The translations under genes and the position numbers were made by a program. Source: Pyropia yezoensis (taxonomy: Eukaryota; Rhodophyta; Bangiophyceae; Bangiales; Bangiaceae). Taken from it: a stretch of 64,000 nucleotides of DNA. The stretch covers positions 27,368,063 to 27,432,062 of the forward strand of contig CM020619.1 in the NCBI GenBank assembly GCA_009829735.1, written 5' to 3'. The notes below the pieces were generated by a model. It saw nothing but the letters and a program-made list of their open reading frames with translations, did no database searches and was not told the DNA's origin. Every line of letters begins with the position of its first letter. Within the stretch, counting starts at the first letter, position 1. Positions 52,201 to 61,307 of this stretch are shown in pieces.

Positions 52201-53420
52201 TTTCTTAGCATCCGTCGTACCCCTTCGGCTACCGAAGGGGGAAGGTGGTCGAGGTCAGCCTCGGCCAGTGCCTTCAAGGCCTCTTGGTCCTTTGGCGGCA
52301 GGTCCGCCGGAGCCGCCGATGGGTTAGGCTTCCCGTCATCGGGTTGCTGTCGCTCGGTGGTCTCGGCGACCGCCAGTACTTCAAGTGGTTCCACTTGACC
52401 TTCCTTATCAGGGGTAAGGATATCTCCTTCGTAGAGTTCGGCAATCCCGAGGATAGTTCCCTTCGGGAGGGTGACTGCCTTACGGCGATAGTTCGCCATC
52501 ACTAGGAGGGACGACCCTCCTGCTGGGAGGTCTATGAGACCGTTGGCCATGGTCAACCCATGGCGCTTGTACGTCCGTAGGTTGGACTGGACTCTGCAGA
52601 TGCCTGCGAGGTCGCAGTTAACCGGGAGGACTGTCTCTGACAACGGCTCAAAGCGAGTTCGCTTGGCCAACCGAAGTGTCTTCGGCTCGACGCTTGCGTA
52701 CACCTCAGCCACGTTAACGTGGCTTCCTTGTAGCGTCAGGTCCCTGACGATAGCCGTGTGTCCTCGCTTCGTCCCGTCGGCTTCTTGAAGCTCGACGGTC
52801 CTCCGGCCTGGCCGGATTGCATCAACGTGAACGTTGATGAAGGTGCACCCCAGTATGCAGGGCACCGATAGCGTTTCACATACCAGGAAGTCAACTTCCG
52901 TGGTGAGATCCCCGATGGTAACCTGCAGCGACATCGCTGCGGTCGTACGAATGAGTCGACCATTCGCGTCCTTGATGGTGGGTCCCCGAGTCACTCTGAC
53001 TCGTGGAAGCCACTTGTCCGGGAGGGTATCCTTCCGGATAAGGTTGGGTCCAGCCCCTGTGTCCAGTACAGGGTAGTACGATCGTGTCGACTGGGGGTCA
53101 ACCCCCAGTGTGGCTGATACCTTGAAGTTCTCCAAGGTAAACAACACATGTCCTACACCGATATCCGGTGTAGCTCGAGCATCCTGAACAGGGCCCTTGT
53201 CTGGTTCAACGTGACGGGGCTTCCCGTCCTCTCCTCCCAACCTTGGAGGTTGGTCATCAATCCCCTGACGCCGTGTCGTCGGGGCCGGAAGGTGTACCCG
53301 GGGGTTGATGCGGCGTCGGCTCAACCGCGCTCTCCGTGGGGCTTTCCCCGCGGTACTCCGGGGTGGCTTGCTTGGGTGACCCCAGCGCCCCCCGGTCATC
53401 CTTCCTCTTACTCGTTTCCC
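49233..53420 (-). CDS. pol: Element 3 Pol, intact
   Basis: 1388 codons from an ATG at 53399, open in the -1 frame from the slippery site. Protease VLDTGAGPNLI at about 53040; reverse transcriptase with YFDDVIVFSR at about 51660; RNase H beginning FVIDVDACDTQVGC at about 51210; integrase with an HHCC zinc region ending CHPCARN, then AIDILGPLPI, SDNGANLTS and NGQVERFNRT. The C-terminus (YQVESVVGHTD...WYVKVMWVGYDSPTWE) is chromodomain-like. Catalytic Asp/Glu residues are present. The gag stop is eight bases before the ATG, so re-initiation is an alternative to frameshifting. Confidence 0.93.
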   Translation of the reverse strand, partial: GKRVRGRMTGGRWGHPSKPPRSTAGKAPRRARLSRRRINPRVHLPAPTTRRQGIDDQPPRLGGEDGKPRHVEPDKGPVQDARATPDIGVGHVLFTLENFKVSATLGVDPQSTRSYYPVLDTGAGPNLIRKDTLPDKWLPRVRVTRGPTIKDANGRLIRTTAAMSLQVTIGDLTTEVDFLVCETLSVPCILGCTFINVHVDAIRPGRRTVELQEADGTKRGHTAIVRDLTLQGSHVNVAEVYASVEPKTLRLAKRTRFEPLSETVLPVNCDLAGICRVQSNLRTYKRHGLTMANGLIDLPAGGSSLLVMANYRRKAVTLPKGTILGIAELYEGDILTPDKEGQVEPLEVLAVAETTERQQPDDGKPNPSAAPADLPPKDQEALKALAEADLDHLPPSVAEGVRRMLRKHDVMWTDGSLGTIGATQHRIDLAPGARPARSQPHRAGPMQREIVDGEVKRMSEAKVIRPSMSEWGAPVVIVPKKDQTPRFCIDYRRLNLVTKKDSYPLPRMDECIDSLGEATVFTTIDCNAGYWQIPVADEDIPKTAFVCHSGVYEFLRMPFGLSNAPATFQRAIDIILSGVKWRNCLVYFDDVIVFSRNMDDHVQHVDEVLTLLRNAGVTLRLKKCAFFQQTVEYLGHQITPGKLGVLEANTRALRDARFPNTQTQLKSFLGMCNVYRRFVKDFARIAKPLTVLTSSTLPKVLQPPSPSEEEAFESLKRTLLAPPVLALPHRRGTFVIDVDACDTQVGCTLLQGETLIGTDNVIPDLRPVGYFSRTLNPAERNYSATERECLGVIWAVQLLRPYLEGSRFIVRSDHEPLRWLLNLGDKDSDSHGRLARWRLKMAEHDYRTVYKAGSTHHLGDALSRLDTPSGDTRPVDEDIPVVPVCMVGNATQGMVDHTMAHLACPLTLADFREAQANDDDCRRHRANLLAGTAGIFSENEDGLIYRRAPADGRHQVVVPVSLRQAVMEREHENPTAGHPGGSRMFAAMRRFFYWPAMAVDVVDHVRGCHPCARNRMSLHRQPSAMKLFPPDGPNEQVAIDILGPLPITEEGNRYILVMSDRFTKLSRAAAIPNDTAYTIMNAVVDHWISAYGVMKQLLSDNGANLTSAFCTKVLGMFGIEPRRASDYHPQSNGQVERFNRTIVKMLQCYVAEHTNTWDRLLSVLTLAYNARPHRSTNIAPLEWVMPLGVGNLTLPPGRCTRYDTPKGRPAERIHLAWLAKLSWMIPKLKGALDRTQLRYKKNFDARLRVRNATLVTGDWVYIRHQKFRGNKLMQPVKGPYQILDRDDHSVILHSDTEIQRISMNDVTPAPKPEQPQPVPAGLLHEALTTHRSDDPVGPDGIPYQVESVVGHTDPDIPGPWYVKVMWVGYDSPTWEQAANIPRQLLMPYMRRRRLL

Positions 53421-55591
53421 GCCCTTGGTAGGGTGCTGTCCGCCGGGACATCCGGCTGAGGAGATGCCCCCTCGACGGCCAGTACTCCACCTGGAGCTGG
53501 CTGCCTACCCGGTGCGGGTCCGGGTGCTCGGGCGGGATACCCCCCGGTGGATGCCTTGCGTTGCGCCGCTGCCCGCCGAGACTCCTCGGGGATGAGTGGG
53601 CAGGAAGACACCCAGTGCTGGGGATCCCCACACAACATACACCCGGACGTGCCGGTCCCCCCTTGAGGTCGCATCGGGGTAGCCCCGTAGCTGCGGTTGC
53701 CTCCCTCGGGCGCCCGAGTGCCTGCTCCCTGGTAGGCCTTGGGTCCTTGGGTCAACCGGAACATTGACTCCCCCAACCGGTTGGGTCGGCCCGCAATCTG
53801 CGGGGGTGCCTCCGTGCGCACCGCCCATGTTGGCAAGGGTTGGTGAGGGTTACCCGTCACCGGGGAGTACCCCGTAGTCCGCACATACGGGACGCGCCGT
53901 CCCGTTCCTTCGTTGACCTGGAACTGGGTTCCAGCCGGGGCGATGTACGCTACCGTACCATGTTCATCAATCACCGGCGTCGCCGGTAGCAACAGGTGGC
54001 CCTGTTGGTCGACTAGAGGGTCACCCTCACCAATAGGGGTATGTTCGGTCGCCACCAGTACTGGTGCGGCCTTACGTTCCACCTTCTCTTGCCTCGGTAC
54101 CGGGGTAAGACTGGGCTTGCCTCCCTCACCCTTGGGCTTCGGGGCCAAGGCACACTCCGGGTGTAGAACCCGGTAGGCGTCCCCTAGGGACTTGCACATA
54201 TGCATCAGTCGACTGAAGTTCGTCCGTGCCGTGTTGGCGCCCCGTGCGGATATCCGCACGTAGTTGGGTACTCCTGCGAACAGGATGGCCCGTAGCTCCC
54301 CTTCTCCGAGGAACTTCCCCAGCTCGTAGTCGAGCTCTTGGATCCGGCGTCCAAACATCTCCTCATCCTCCCAGGACTGGGCGGTGGCAGTGCGAAGGGC
54401 CCGATAGTGGTCCTCGCACTTGTCCTCACTGAGGTAGCTGCTCAGCAGCTCCTTCAATATCCCACGGTAATCCATGGGGGTGGCCGCGACCCTCATTCCC
54501 GGCATCGGGGATGCCTGGCGAAGAATGCCTCGCACCCGTTCATCAACAAAGAACGGGAGGATCTCCAGGGCCAGCCCCTCGTTAACGAGCGCCTTGTCTG
54601 CGGCTGCCTTGAAGCTAGTCAAGAAGCCGATGACTGCCAACGGGCGTCCGTTCGGCCCCCCGAACATAGGGACTCCCTTCATAAGGGTCTGCATAGAGCG
54701 GATCGCCCGATGCGACGTATTACGCATCGATTCCGATACGGTGGTAGAGCGGTCCTCCAAACGATAACGTTCCGGAGTAAGAACCGACCGGAAGACCTCG
54801 TTGACGATCTCCGTGTCAGCGTCCTGGATATCCAGTCGCTTAGCCAGTTGATGAGCGAACTCATCGGACTCCATCCGCTTCAGTAGGCTCGCAGTTACCT
54901 GCGCGGTCATAGCTTCCACCACTGAAGATGGTACTTCAGGCGTCGGCACCTCGGGAACCCGAGTTGCCTGGCCTCCTTCGTCGTGGGGGTACTGCGAGAG
55001 GGTACCTCCTCCCCCAATAACCGACTCTCCCCCGGCGTACGTATCCGCCGGGTCGTGTCCGCGGAGTCCGCTTCGGGTGCTCCGAGCGTATCGCTCCGTG
55101 TGACTCCGTTCCAACTCTGCCGACGAGTCGGACCCATACCCCATTGTGTCCGGGGGTTGTCCAGGAGTAGCAACCCCGGGATTGACCCTGGTGGACTCCG
55201 AAAGTAGTCCGGCCGGTTCGAACCGTACCGGTGTGGGAGGAACACGACGGGGTCCCGTCGTGTGCCGTGTTGACATCAACACTGCCATTGCGTCCTCCGT
55301 CCGATCTTGACGGGCGTCGAGCCCGGAAAACCGGGCCTCGATGCGGGCCAATGATGCCATCAGGGAATCCCCTGGTGAAGGAGGCGGCGGAGTGAGGTCG
55401 GTCGACGACAGTTGAGGCGGGCCCCCGCCTCCTGCCGTCCGAGCCGTGCCAAACGTCGATCCGGCACCGGAAAGCATTGGCGTCTCAATGTTATCGATCG
55501 GGTTCCCGATCCCGGTTCCCGTAGTCACCTCCGGAGTCGGCGTCGACGCCGATCCGTCACCTTGAACGTTCCCCGTCTCTTGGGTAGACAT
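53408..55591 (-). CDS. gag: Element 3 Gag, intact
   Basis: 727 residues from the ATG at 55591. Low-complexity N-terminus with LARIEARFSGLDARQDRTED (possible coiled coil), a Ser/Arg-rich linker, a capsid-like region (AVIGFLTSFKAAADKALVNE..., EMFGRRIQELDYELG), then Pro/Gly sequence and one CCHC knuckle (CMLCGDPQHWVSSC). Ends GNE-stop with GGGAAAC just before. Confidence 0.9.
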   Translation of the reverse strand: MSTQETGNVQGDGSASTPTPEVTTGTGIGNPIDNIETPMLSGAGSTFGTARTAGGGGPPQLSSTDLTPPPPSPGDSLMASLARIEARFSGLDARQDRTEDAMAVLMSTRHTTGPRRVPPTPVRFEPAGLLSESTRVNPGVATPGQPPDTMGYGSDSSAELERSHTERYARSTRSGLRGHDPADTYAGGESVIGGGGTLSQYPHDEGGQATRVPEVPTPEVPSSVVEAMTAQVTASLLKRMESDEFAHQLAKRLDIQDADTEIVNEVFRSVLTPERYRLEDRSTTVSESMRNTSHRAIRSMQTLMKGVPMFGGPNGRPLAVIGFLTSFKAAADKALVNEGLALEILPFFVDERVRGILRQASPMPGMRVAATPMDYRGILKELLSSYLSEDKCEDHYRALRTATAQSWEDEEMFGRRIQELDYELGKFLGEGELRAILFAGVPNYVRISARGANTARTNFSRLMHMCKSLGDAYRVLHPECALAPKPKGEGGKPSLTPVPRQEKVERKAAPVLVATEHTPIGEGDPLVDQQGHLLLPATPVIDEHGTVAYIAPAGTQFQVNEGTGRRVPYVRTTGYSPVTGNPHQPLPTWAVRTEAPPQIAGRPNRLGESMFRLTQGPKAYQGAGTRAPEGGNRSYGATPMRPQGGTGTSGCMLCGDPQHWVSSCPLIPEESRRAAAQRKASTGGYPARAPGPAPGRQPAPGGVLAVEGASPQPDVPADSTLPRAGNE
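53414..53420 (-). promoter_or_regulatory. -1 ribosomal frameshift heptamer GGGAAAC (element 3)
   Basis: Gag frame GCG GGA AAC GAG TAA; the -1 frame is open into pol. Immediately downstream, CCGGGG and CCCCGG could pair as a stimulatory stem about 20 bases after the site. Confidence 0.85.
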
Positions 55592-55798
55592 AGTCACAAT
55601 CAGTCAACCGACGCAACGACCACCACGAATAAGAGAGCGAGGGGGTAGATTGGGGAGAGTAACAGTAGGTCACAGTCACAGGTAAAAGCTCAACACAATC
55701 GATCAGGTCGCAACACCACGAGTACAAGAAAAGGACCGGATCCCTATCCGTGTGCCAGGGCCGAAGACGGCGTCACCACAAGGGTGACGGAAACCCGT

Positions 55799-55815
55799 CC
55801 CCTGCTGCTCCACCA
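55799..55815 (-). other. Primer binding site, element 3 right copy
   Basis: Same 17 bases as the other elements, one base from LTR C. Confidence 0.8.
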
Positions 55816-55816
55816 A

Positions 55817-56179
55817 TGTAGCACAATAGGGATCCGTCGCGCGTCCACTCTCAGGGAACACTCACCAAGGGGGATCGGCACCAACGTCACCGGGAGGCCA
55901 AGGTTGCTGTCCTTGGAGCGCAAGCCACGGGACCAAGATGGGAGCCCAAATGGGAGGGGTTTGTTGTTCTACCTTGGCCGGCGGTGGATTCGCCACCGGC
56001 CCCCTCGTTATAAACCCTCGGAGACACTACTAACTACCCTCCACCCCAAGATGCAAGTCCCTCTGGTCATACGTAACTTATAGATACCGTGACCAGCTCG
56101 GACTCTCAAATTGGAAGTTAAGGATTAGAAGTAGCCCCCCTAATATTAGGGTCACAATACGGACAACCATATTGCTACA
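55817..56179 (-). repeat. Element 3 LTR C (right end)
   Basis: 363 bases, one visible difference from LTR A. Confidence 0.95.
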
Positions 56180-56184
56180 GCAAG

Positions 56185-56946
56185 GCCGATGCAGAGGCCG
56201 CCGACCTCGACGCCGCGGTCGCGTACGCGGCAGCTGTTGACCGGCTGCGTGCCGAGGTGGTTTTCTATGCCACCGCCACGCGGGGCCGCCGGTCCCCCCA
56301 GCCTGCCGGTACTGCCTACTCGCTCTCGAGTGTCCGGTACCACGAAATGAGCGGCGGTGGCATGGTACGGCGGGCGGCCATGGCACACCGGGCTGCGGCG
56401 GTACAGCAAATTCGACTGGCCGTGCAGAGCGGATGGGTGGCGTCTACAGGTCCCGCGGCCATCACCCCCGAGGCAGTGGCCGCGCACGACTCGGTTCGGT
56501 CGGAAGACACGGCGGTGGTTATGGCGGCCACCCGCCAGTGGATGCGCTCCCGGCGGCAGTCGCTGCCACCACGCCCGCGCGTTTGGATCGCCCTGCCCCC
56601 CACCCGTCCCCCGCCGCCCCCCCCACCTCCAGCGGCGCGCTCGGCCGCCCCCCCCCCCCCCCCCCGGGCGCACTTGGTCCGGCAGCTTCGCCCCCCCCCC
56701 TCTGGCGTGTCACCGGCGCCATTGGATCCTGCCCCCCCCCCGTTACCCCCCCGGGGCGCTTGCTGCCCCCCTCCACCCCCCCCCCCCCCCGCACCTGGGC
56801 TTCTCGCCGGCTTCTGTGATGTCGCTCTCCACGGACGAGTAGAAGGGCGTCTACCCGGTGGTCTCGAGCGACGACGCCTCCACCTCCGCTGCGGAGGACG
56901 CCTCGTCGTGGCTGCTGGACGTCACCGTGGCCCTGGTGGGAGATGA
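56185..56946 (+). pseudogene. Unrecognised ORF, 3' part after element 3
   Basis: Continues the frame broken at 36300 (AAG then GCC GAT GCA). It encodes an Ala-rich helical segment (ADAEAADLDAAVAYAAAV), then about 90 residues of mixed sequence, then a long Pro-rich tail. The end overlaps the transposase ORF in another frame, so the tail past about 56600 may not be coding. Function unknown. Confidence 0.45.
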
Positions 56947-58021
56947 GGACGGGGGCAAGCGGAGGGGCTTCCAGCGCGACAACGGCCGCATGTGGGAGCG
57001 GCGGCTGCGGCGCTCAAGCACGGCGTGCAAGCGCAGGATGCGCATGCACAAGGTCACCTTTGCGGCCCACTACGACAAGGTCCGGCCGCACCTGCGGCGC
57101 CCTGGCGACTGTGTTGTGGGGCGGTACCCCACCGTCCGCCCCCGCATCGGCCTCCTCCTGGTGCTCTACTTGCTTGCGCACGGGGGGGAGCAGCTGGTGG
57201 TGTGTGGCCTCGCTGACGTGGCGGAGGCGACTTTCTCGGGAATCCTCCGCGAGGTGTTAGCAGCTTTGAATAAAGGTTTGCCAAGGTTGCACTTTCCGTC
57301 TACGGAAACCGAGCAGGCGGCTTCTGCGTCGGATTTTGTCGCCCACCTCGGGGCGCGAAATGCGGGGGTTGTAGGGGTCATTGATGGCACGCTCATCCGC
57401 ATCAACACCCCGCCGGCCGCCTACAAGCTTGGCTTCAACACACGAAAGTGCTTTTACGGGGTCATGCTGCTGGCGATGGTGGACGCGCAGAAACGGTTCA
57501 GCTGGACGCGCTCAGGCCTACGGGGCTCCCTCGCGGACTCGCGTGCCTTTCAGGAGAGCAGCTGGTACGACCAGCATCTGTCCTCAGCCTCGCGCGTCCT
57601 CTTCTCTTGCGCTGTCATCCTCGCCGATGGCGGCTTCGCGTTGGAAGAGTGGCTCCTGAAGCCTATTCCACAAAACCAGCTGAACGAAAAAAGGCGGTTT
57701 GTTAACCATTGCCTCTCATCCACGCGCGCGGTGGTCGAGTGTGCTTTTGGGCTGCTGAAGGGCCGCTGGCGCATCCTGCACGGCACTGTGTCGGCTGAGA
57801 CGGAGCTGGTCCCCGAGATTGTGGATGCCTGCGTGCTGTTCCACAATTTTATGCTGGCGGAGGAGGACAACTGGGGACACACTGTAGACGCCTCGGCGGA
57901 GGGAGTCCATGATGTGCACCCTGACGTAGGCGTGACCGAGTCGTACCGCCGCGCTATCCGCCTGCGCGACAATCTTGTTGATGCGCTGTGGGACGCCCAT
58001 CATGGAAGCTGCGCAATTTAA
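56858..58021 (+). CDS. PIF/Harbinger (HARBI1-like) DDE transposase
   Basis: 387 codons open from a GTG; the first ATG in good context is near 56990, or an upstream exon may supply the start. The DDE superfamily endonuclease fold of PIF/Harbinger is clear: GVIDGTLIRI (Asp176), GSLADSRAFQESSW (Asp227), VILADGGFALEEWLL (Asp257), and SSTRAVVECAFGLLKGRWRIL (Glu294), counted from the GTG. The N-terminal helical region (MHKVTFAAHYDKVRPHLRR) matches the usual HTH-bearing part. No inserted stop is seen, so it may be active or a recent copy. I could not find terminal inverted repeats by eye. A domesticated HARBI1-type host gene is the alternative. Confidence 0.88.
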   Translation: MVSSDDASTSAAEDASSWLLDVTVALVGDEDGGKRRGFQRDNGRMWERRLRRSSTACKRRMRMHKVTFAAHYDKVRPHLRRPGDCVVGRYPTVRPRIGLLLVLYLLAHGGEQLVVCGLADVAEATFSGILREVLAALNKGLPRLHFPSTETEQAASASDFVAHLGARNAGVVGVIDGTLIRINTPPAAYKLGFNTRKCFYGVMLLAMVDAQKRFSWTRSGLRGSLADSRAFQESSWYDQHLSSASRVLFSCAVILADGGFALEEWLLKPIPQNQLNEKRRFVNHCLSSTRAVVECAFGLLKGRWRILHGTVSAETELVPEIVDACVLFHNFMLAEEDNWGHTVDASAEGVHDVHPDVGVTESYRRAIRLRDNLVDALWDAHHGSCAI

Positions 58022-59693
58022 AATGCAAAAATAAATTGCAGATGGGTATTGTTCTTTTCTATGCGCGTATCCAACCGGCGCTCATATTCTTTGTTTGTTC
58101 GCACCTCCCGGCTGCATCGGCTATTTATCTCTCTGAGCAACAGCCAGCTGTCACGGAGCACAGCACGCGATTTCCACGTGTCTTACATGGCGGCCCGATT
58201 TTCTCTCCCGCCTGCCACATTGCCAATCCAGCTTGCCCCCTTGCAGCCTAGCCCCCAGCTCGTGCACCGCGCCGCTCGTTGGGGTCAGCGGGCACGGTGC
58301 CCTCCGTCTTTCCCGCACAAGACACAAGGCTGCCCGCGGCTGCCTGCGGCGTCGCGCGGGTGTCGGCGGGGCTCCCCCCGCGCATGCGGGATGTGGGCGC
58401 CCTTCCAGACGCGCAGGCAAGCCTCGCTCACGTCTTCCGCGCCGCCGCCGCCGCCCCGATTGCGGCCGCGGGTGATTCCAAGGCCGCGCTGCGGGCGGCA
58501 CGGGCGGCGGAAGCCGCGGCCGCCGCCGCCGCCGGTGCTGCGGCGGCGTAAGCGACGGCGGGGTCGGCGGGGCCGCTCGCCGACGCGCCGTAAGCGGGGC
58601 CGTGGGCGGCGGAGGGCGGCGACGCGGCGGCGGCGGCGGCTGCAGACGGGGTGAGGCGGCTGCTCCCGCGGCGCGCGTCGGCGGCGGCGGTGAGGACAGA
58701 GCTCCGCCGGATTTCCACTGTGATTGGCGTCGACGCGCCGGCGGGAGGGGGAGGGGGAAGGGAGCAGGCGGCGGTGGGTCGGCGGCGGGGTCTGTTGCCG
58801 CCGCCGCCGAGGCGGCGGACGGCATGGCGATGGAGCCCCCGTCGTCGCCGGCAATGGCCGGCGTGTTCGTCACCCGCCCATTGCGCGCGCGCGGGCGGCG
58901 TGGCGCGCGCGTGCGTGGCGACCCCCAGCCCGCCGCTGTGTCGTGCAATCCCGTTTTGGCGTGTACCTGCCTTGTGTGGCCCGCCTGGCCCGCCTAAGCG
59001 GTAGTTGGGAGAGTGGGGGAGGGATGGTGCGGCTGGTGTTTTACGTGCTCTTGGCTGCGTCTGCGGCCGTCTGCCAGGCGGCATTTACACGGTGTGGGGC
59101 TGGCAGCGCCCCTTTTTCGTCGCCTGCGGGTGCGCGGTGGCGCCCGGCCCGCAGCGTTTTGTTGTTTCCCCTTTTTTACGTGAAGCAGCCTCGTGCGGCC
59201 CGTCTTGCCCGCCCAAGCGGCGGCCACGGGGAGGGGGGGGGGAAAGTGTAGCGGGTGCAGTACGTGCTCTTGGTCGCGTCTGTGAAGGTCTGCGTGGTGG
59301 CGTGCTGGCGGTGCGGGGTCGGCGGCGCCTTCATTCTTTTGTCGCGTTTGCGTTAGCGTTGGCGCGTCGACGGCATCTGTTTTGTGTCTCCCCTATTTGC
59401 GAGTTCATGCCAGATGCGCCCTAAGTGGCGTGCGTATGCGGAGGGCAGCGGGGAGGGGGGAGCGTAAGGTGCGGTGGGTGGGGCACGTGATGTCACGTGT
59501 GAAGATTGGGGTCAATGTGGTGGAACTGACAGAGATTTGTTCATGACGTTTCTTTGAATTACAACAACACGGACCGGTGGGACATGCTCGCACACCGAAC
59601 CACAAACTGCTGTAACCGTGTCCATCGAAGGCGACCCTCTGCACGCAGGTCTCCGCGAGAGAAACGCCACAACACAACGTCGTCTCACCAGCT
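58022..59693. other. Non-coding or unrecognised region between transposases
   Basis: Starts with AT-richer DNA just after the Harbinger stop, then very GC-rich sequence whose frames on both strands are Ala/Arg/Pro-only. No gene is supportable. It contains the degenerate tandem repeat listed separately and a CACGTGATGTCACGTG palindrome near 59484. Confidence 0.5.
58966..59430 (+). repeat. Degenerate tandem repeat, period about 220 bases
   Basis: Two diverged units and the start of a third. Matching landmarks are GGCCCGCCTGGCCCGCCTAAGCGG (split here as positions 58978-59001), its counterpart at 59197-59220, and TACGTGCTCTTGG at 59042 and 59263. Confidence 0.6.
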
Positions 59694-61307
59694 CTATTCA
59701 TCATCTTTCCCCGCAAGCACCATATCAACTGTTTGGTCGACCGCGTCGTGGTCATCCTCCGCAGCCAACCAACCCTCCACGGCGTCATCACGCTCACATG
59801 GGGTCAGCCACTCAAAGTCCTCCCTCAAGCTGCTGTTTGCCAGAAGGGCGACGATCTGCGACACGTCCGAATGAATGCCCTCCGATACGGGCGAAACACC
59901 ATGCAGCTGTCGACGCACTTCCGCAGCGGCTTCAGCAGGTAGCACCTCCGCCGACAGCCAGCAATTGGCGATTTGAACCGCCGTTACTTTGCCCAACTCG
60001 TCTTGTAGGATCCGGGCAGCGTCCAGCAGGTGTGCCTGCCCGCCCTGGTCGAGACCGCCGCCTCGTGGTACACGCGGAGCCGCCTGAGCGGAGTCGATGA
60101 GCCGGTCCAGATTGGCCGCAGTCCGTTCCAGAAGTCTTGTCTTGTAACGACGCTTCACTGCCGCAATGATTCCCTTGTCCAGCGGCTGAAATCTTGCCGT
60201 CGTGTTGGGAGGCAGCTCGATGATGGTTACTTGTGGGTGATGAATCTCGCTATGGCAGCTCAGGTTGTCAAGGACTAGGAAGACGTGGCTAGCCGTCTGG
60301 GCCCTCAGGCCCGGCACAAAGACCTCGACGAACCACCGTTTGAAGACGTGTGAGTCCGTCCAGGCCGACCGTTGCGACAGGTAGGATAACGGGCACTCGT
60401 TGTCAACGCCACAGAAGCACAACGGGTTGGCCGCTTTCCCAATCATCGTAATAGGCAGCTTGTGTGACCCAGTGGCATTGCAACAGAGCGTGAGGGTGAC
60501 ACGATCTTTACTCCGCATGGCCTTGCTGCCCCTCGCGTGACTACGATCTGCTCGGGGCACGTACGACCGCGAGGGAAGACACCGGTAGAGCAGCCCAGTC
60601 TCGTCCACATTGTAGATGAGATCGGGGTCCACACCCGCCAGCTGCTGCCGAATCTGCTCCATGCGCTTCGCCGCCTCCTCCACGTTCGCCGACGCGCCAG
60701 CACCGTGCAAGGCAACGTTGACAAAGCCGTGCCGACGGGCCCAGTTTTGCAGGAACCCGTTCGAAGCTGTAAAGGTCGTGATGCCCAGCTCCCCAGCAAT
60801 CTGAAGCGCCTTGGTCCGCAGCACCGCCAGTGACAGGGGCATGCGCTTCCGCGTCCGAGCGCGGACGGTCAACACCCACTCCTTCAGTCGCGCATCAATC
60901 TCAGGATAGGCACTGGCGCGGGCCGTCACGGAAGACTCGGAGGCACCGGCTGCCAGTCGGGCCCGAAGCACTTCCCGGTTCCGGTACGCAGACTTGAGGG
61001 TGCTAGGGGAGTACTCATTCTGCATCTGGGCCCCGATCCACGCCCAGGATTTGCCCGCCTTCTTCCACGAGACGACTTGCAGCTTGGTCGCGAGACTCAT
61101 GCTGGTCCTCTTGCGCCGGCCGTTGATCCGCCGAGCAGGTGCCTGCGCACGCGCGGGCGACGACAGGATGGCATGAGCTGTCACACTGGCGACTCGGGCC
61201 ACTGCTTGTACGTCCTCCGCCAGGTGCGGGATGGCACCAGGGTTGCGACGGGCCAGAGCTGCCTCGGCTGCCGCGGCCGCGGCGTCCACCACAGATGACA
61301 CGAGCAT
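59694..61307 (-). CDS. Pogo/Tigger-type DDE transposase
   Basis: 537 residues from the ATG at 61307. An N-terminal helix-turn-helix of the CENP-B/Psq type (SLATKLQVVSWKKAGKSWAW) is followed by a second DNA-binding region (LGITTFTASNGFLQNWARRH), then the DDE_1 catalytic core: YNVDETGL (Asp235), HVFLVLDNLSCHSE (Asp347) and FQPLDKGIIAAVKRRY (Asp377). This is the DDD-type triad of pogo/Tigger transposons of the Tc1/mariner superfamily. The frame has no stop. TIRs and TA duplications were not identified by eye. CENP-B-like domestication is possible. Confidence 0.9.
   Translation of the reverse strand: MLVSSVVDAAAAAAEAALARRNPGAIPHLAEDVQAVARVASVTAHAILSSPARAQAPARRINGRRKRTSMSLATKLQVVSWKKAGKSWAWIGAQMQNEYSPSTLKSAYRNREVLRARLAAGASESSVTARASAYPEIDARLKEWVLTVRARTRKRMPLSLAVLRTKALQIAGELGITTFTASNGFLQNWARRHGFVNVALHGAGASANVEEAAKRMEQIRQQLAGVDPDLIYNVDETGLLYRCLPSRSYVPRADRSHARGSKAMRSKDRVTLTLCCNATGSHKLPITMIGKAANPLCFCGVDNECPLSYLSQRSAWTDSHVFKRWFVEVFVPGLRAQTASHVFLVLDNLSCHSEIHHPQVTIIELPPNTTARFQPLDKGIIAAVKRRYKTRLLERTAANLDRLIDSAQAAPRVPRGGGLDQGGQAHLLDAARILQDELGKVTAVQIANCWLSAEVLPAEAAAEVRRQLHGVSPVSEGIHSDVSQIVALLANSSLREDFEWLTPCERDDAVEGWLAAEDDHDAVDQTVDMVLAGKDDE

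Larger units (their letters stand above)
47419..56179 (-). mobile_element. Element 3, right copy (Ty3/gypsy)
   Basis: Begins inside the antisense ORF and runs through intact pol and gag to LTR C. The right target duplication GCAAG (56180-56184) matches that left of LTR A, so the whole block behaves as one insertion site. Confidence 0.9.

Noticed and set aside
36301-56179. A true tandem array of two element 3 copies formed by LTR recombination
   Set aside because: Possible, but the LTR variant pattern, error clustering near the gap and the single target duplication fit a scaffolding duplicate better.
56257-56842. Several overlapping plus and minus frames around 56.3-56.9 kb
   Set aside because: Only the frame that continues the interrupted ORF and the transposase frame have support; the others are Pro/Gly artefacts of C-runs.
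59484-59500. CACGTGATGTCACGTG palindrome as a transposon end
   Set aside because: No matching inverted copy was found on the other side of the pogo transposase.
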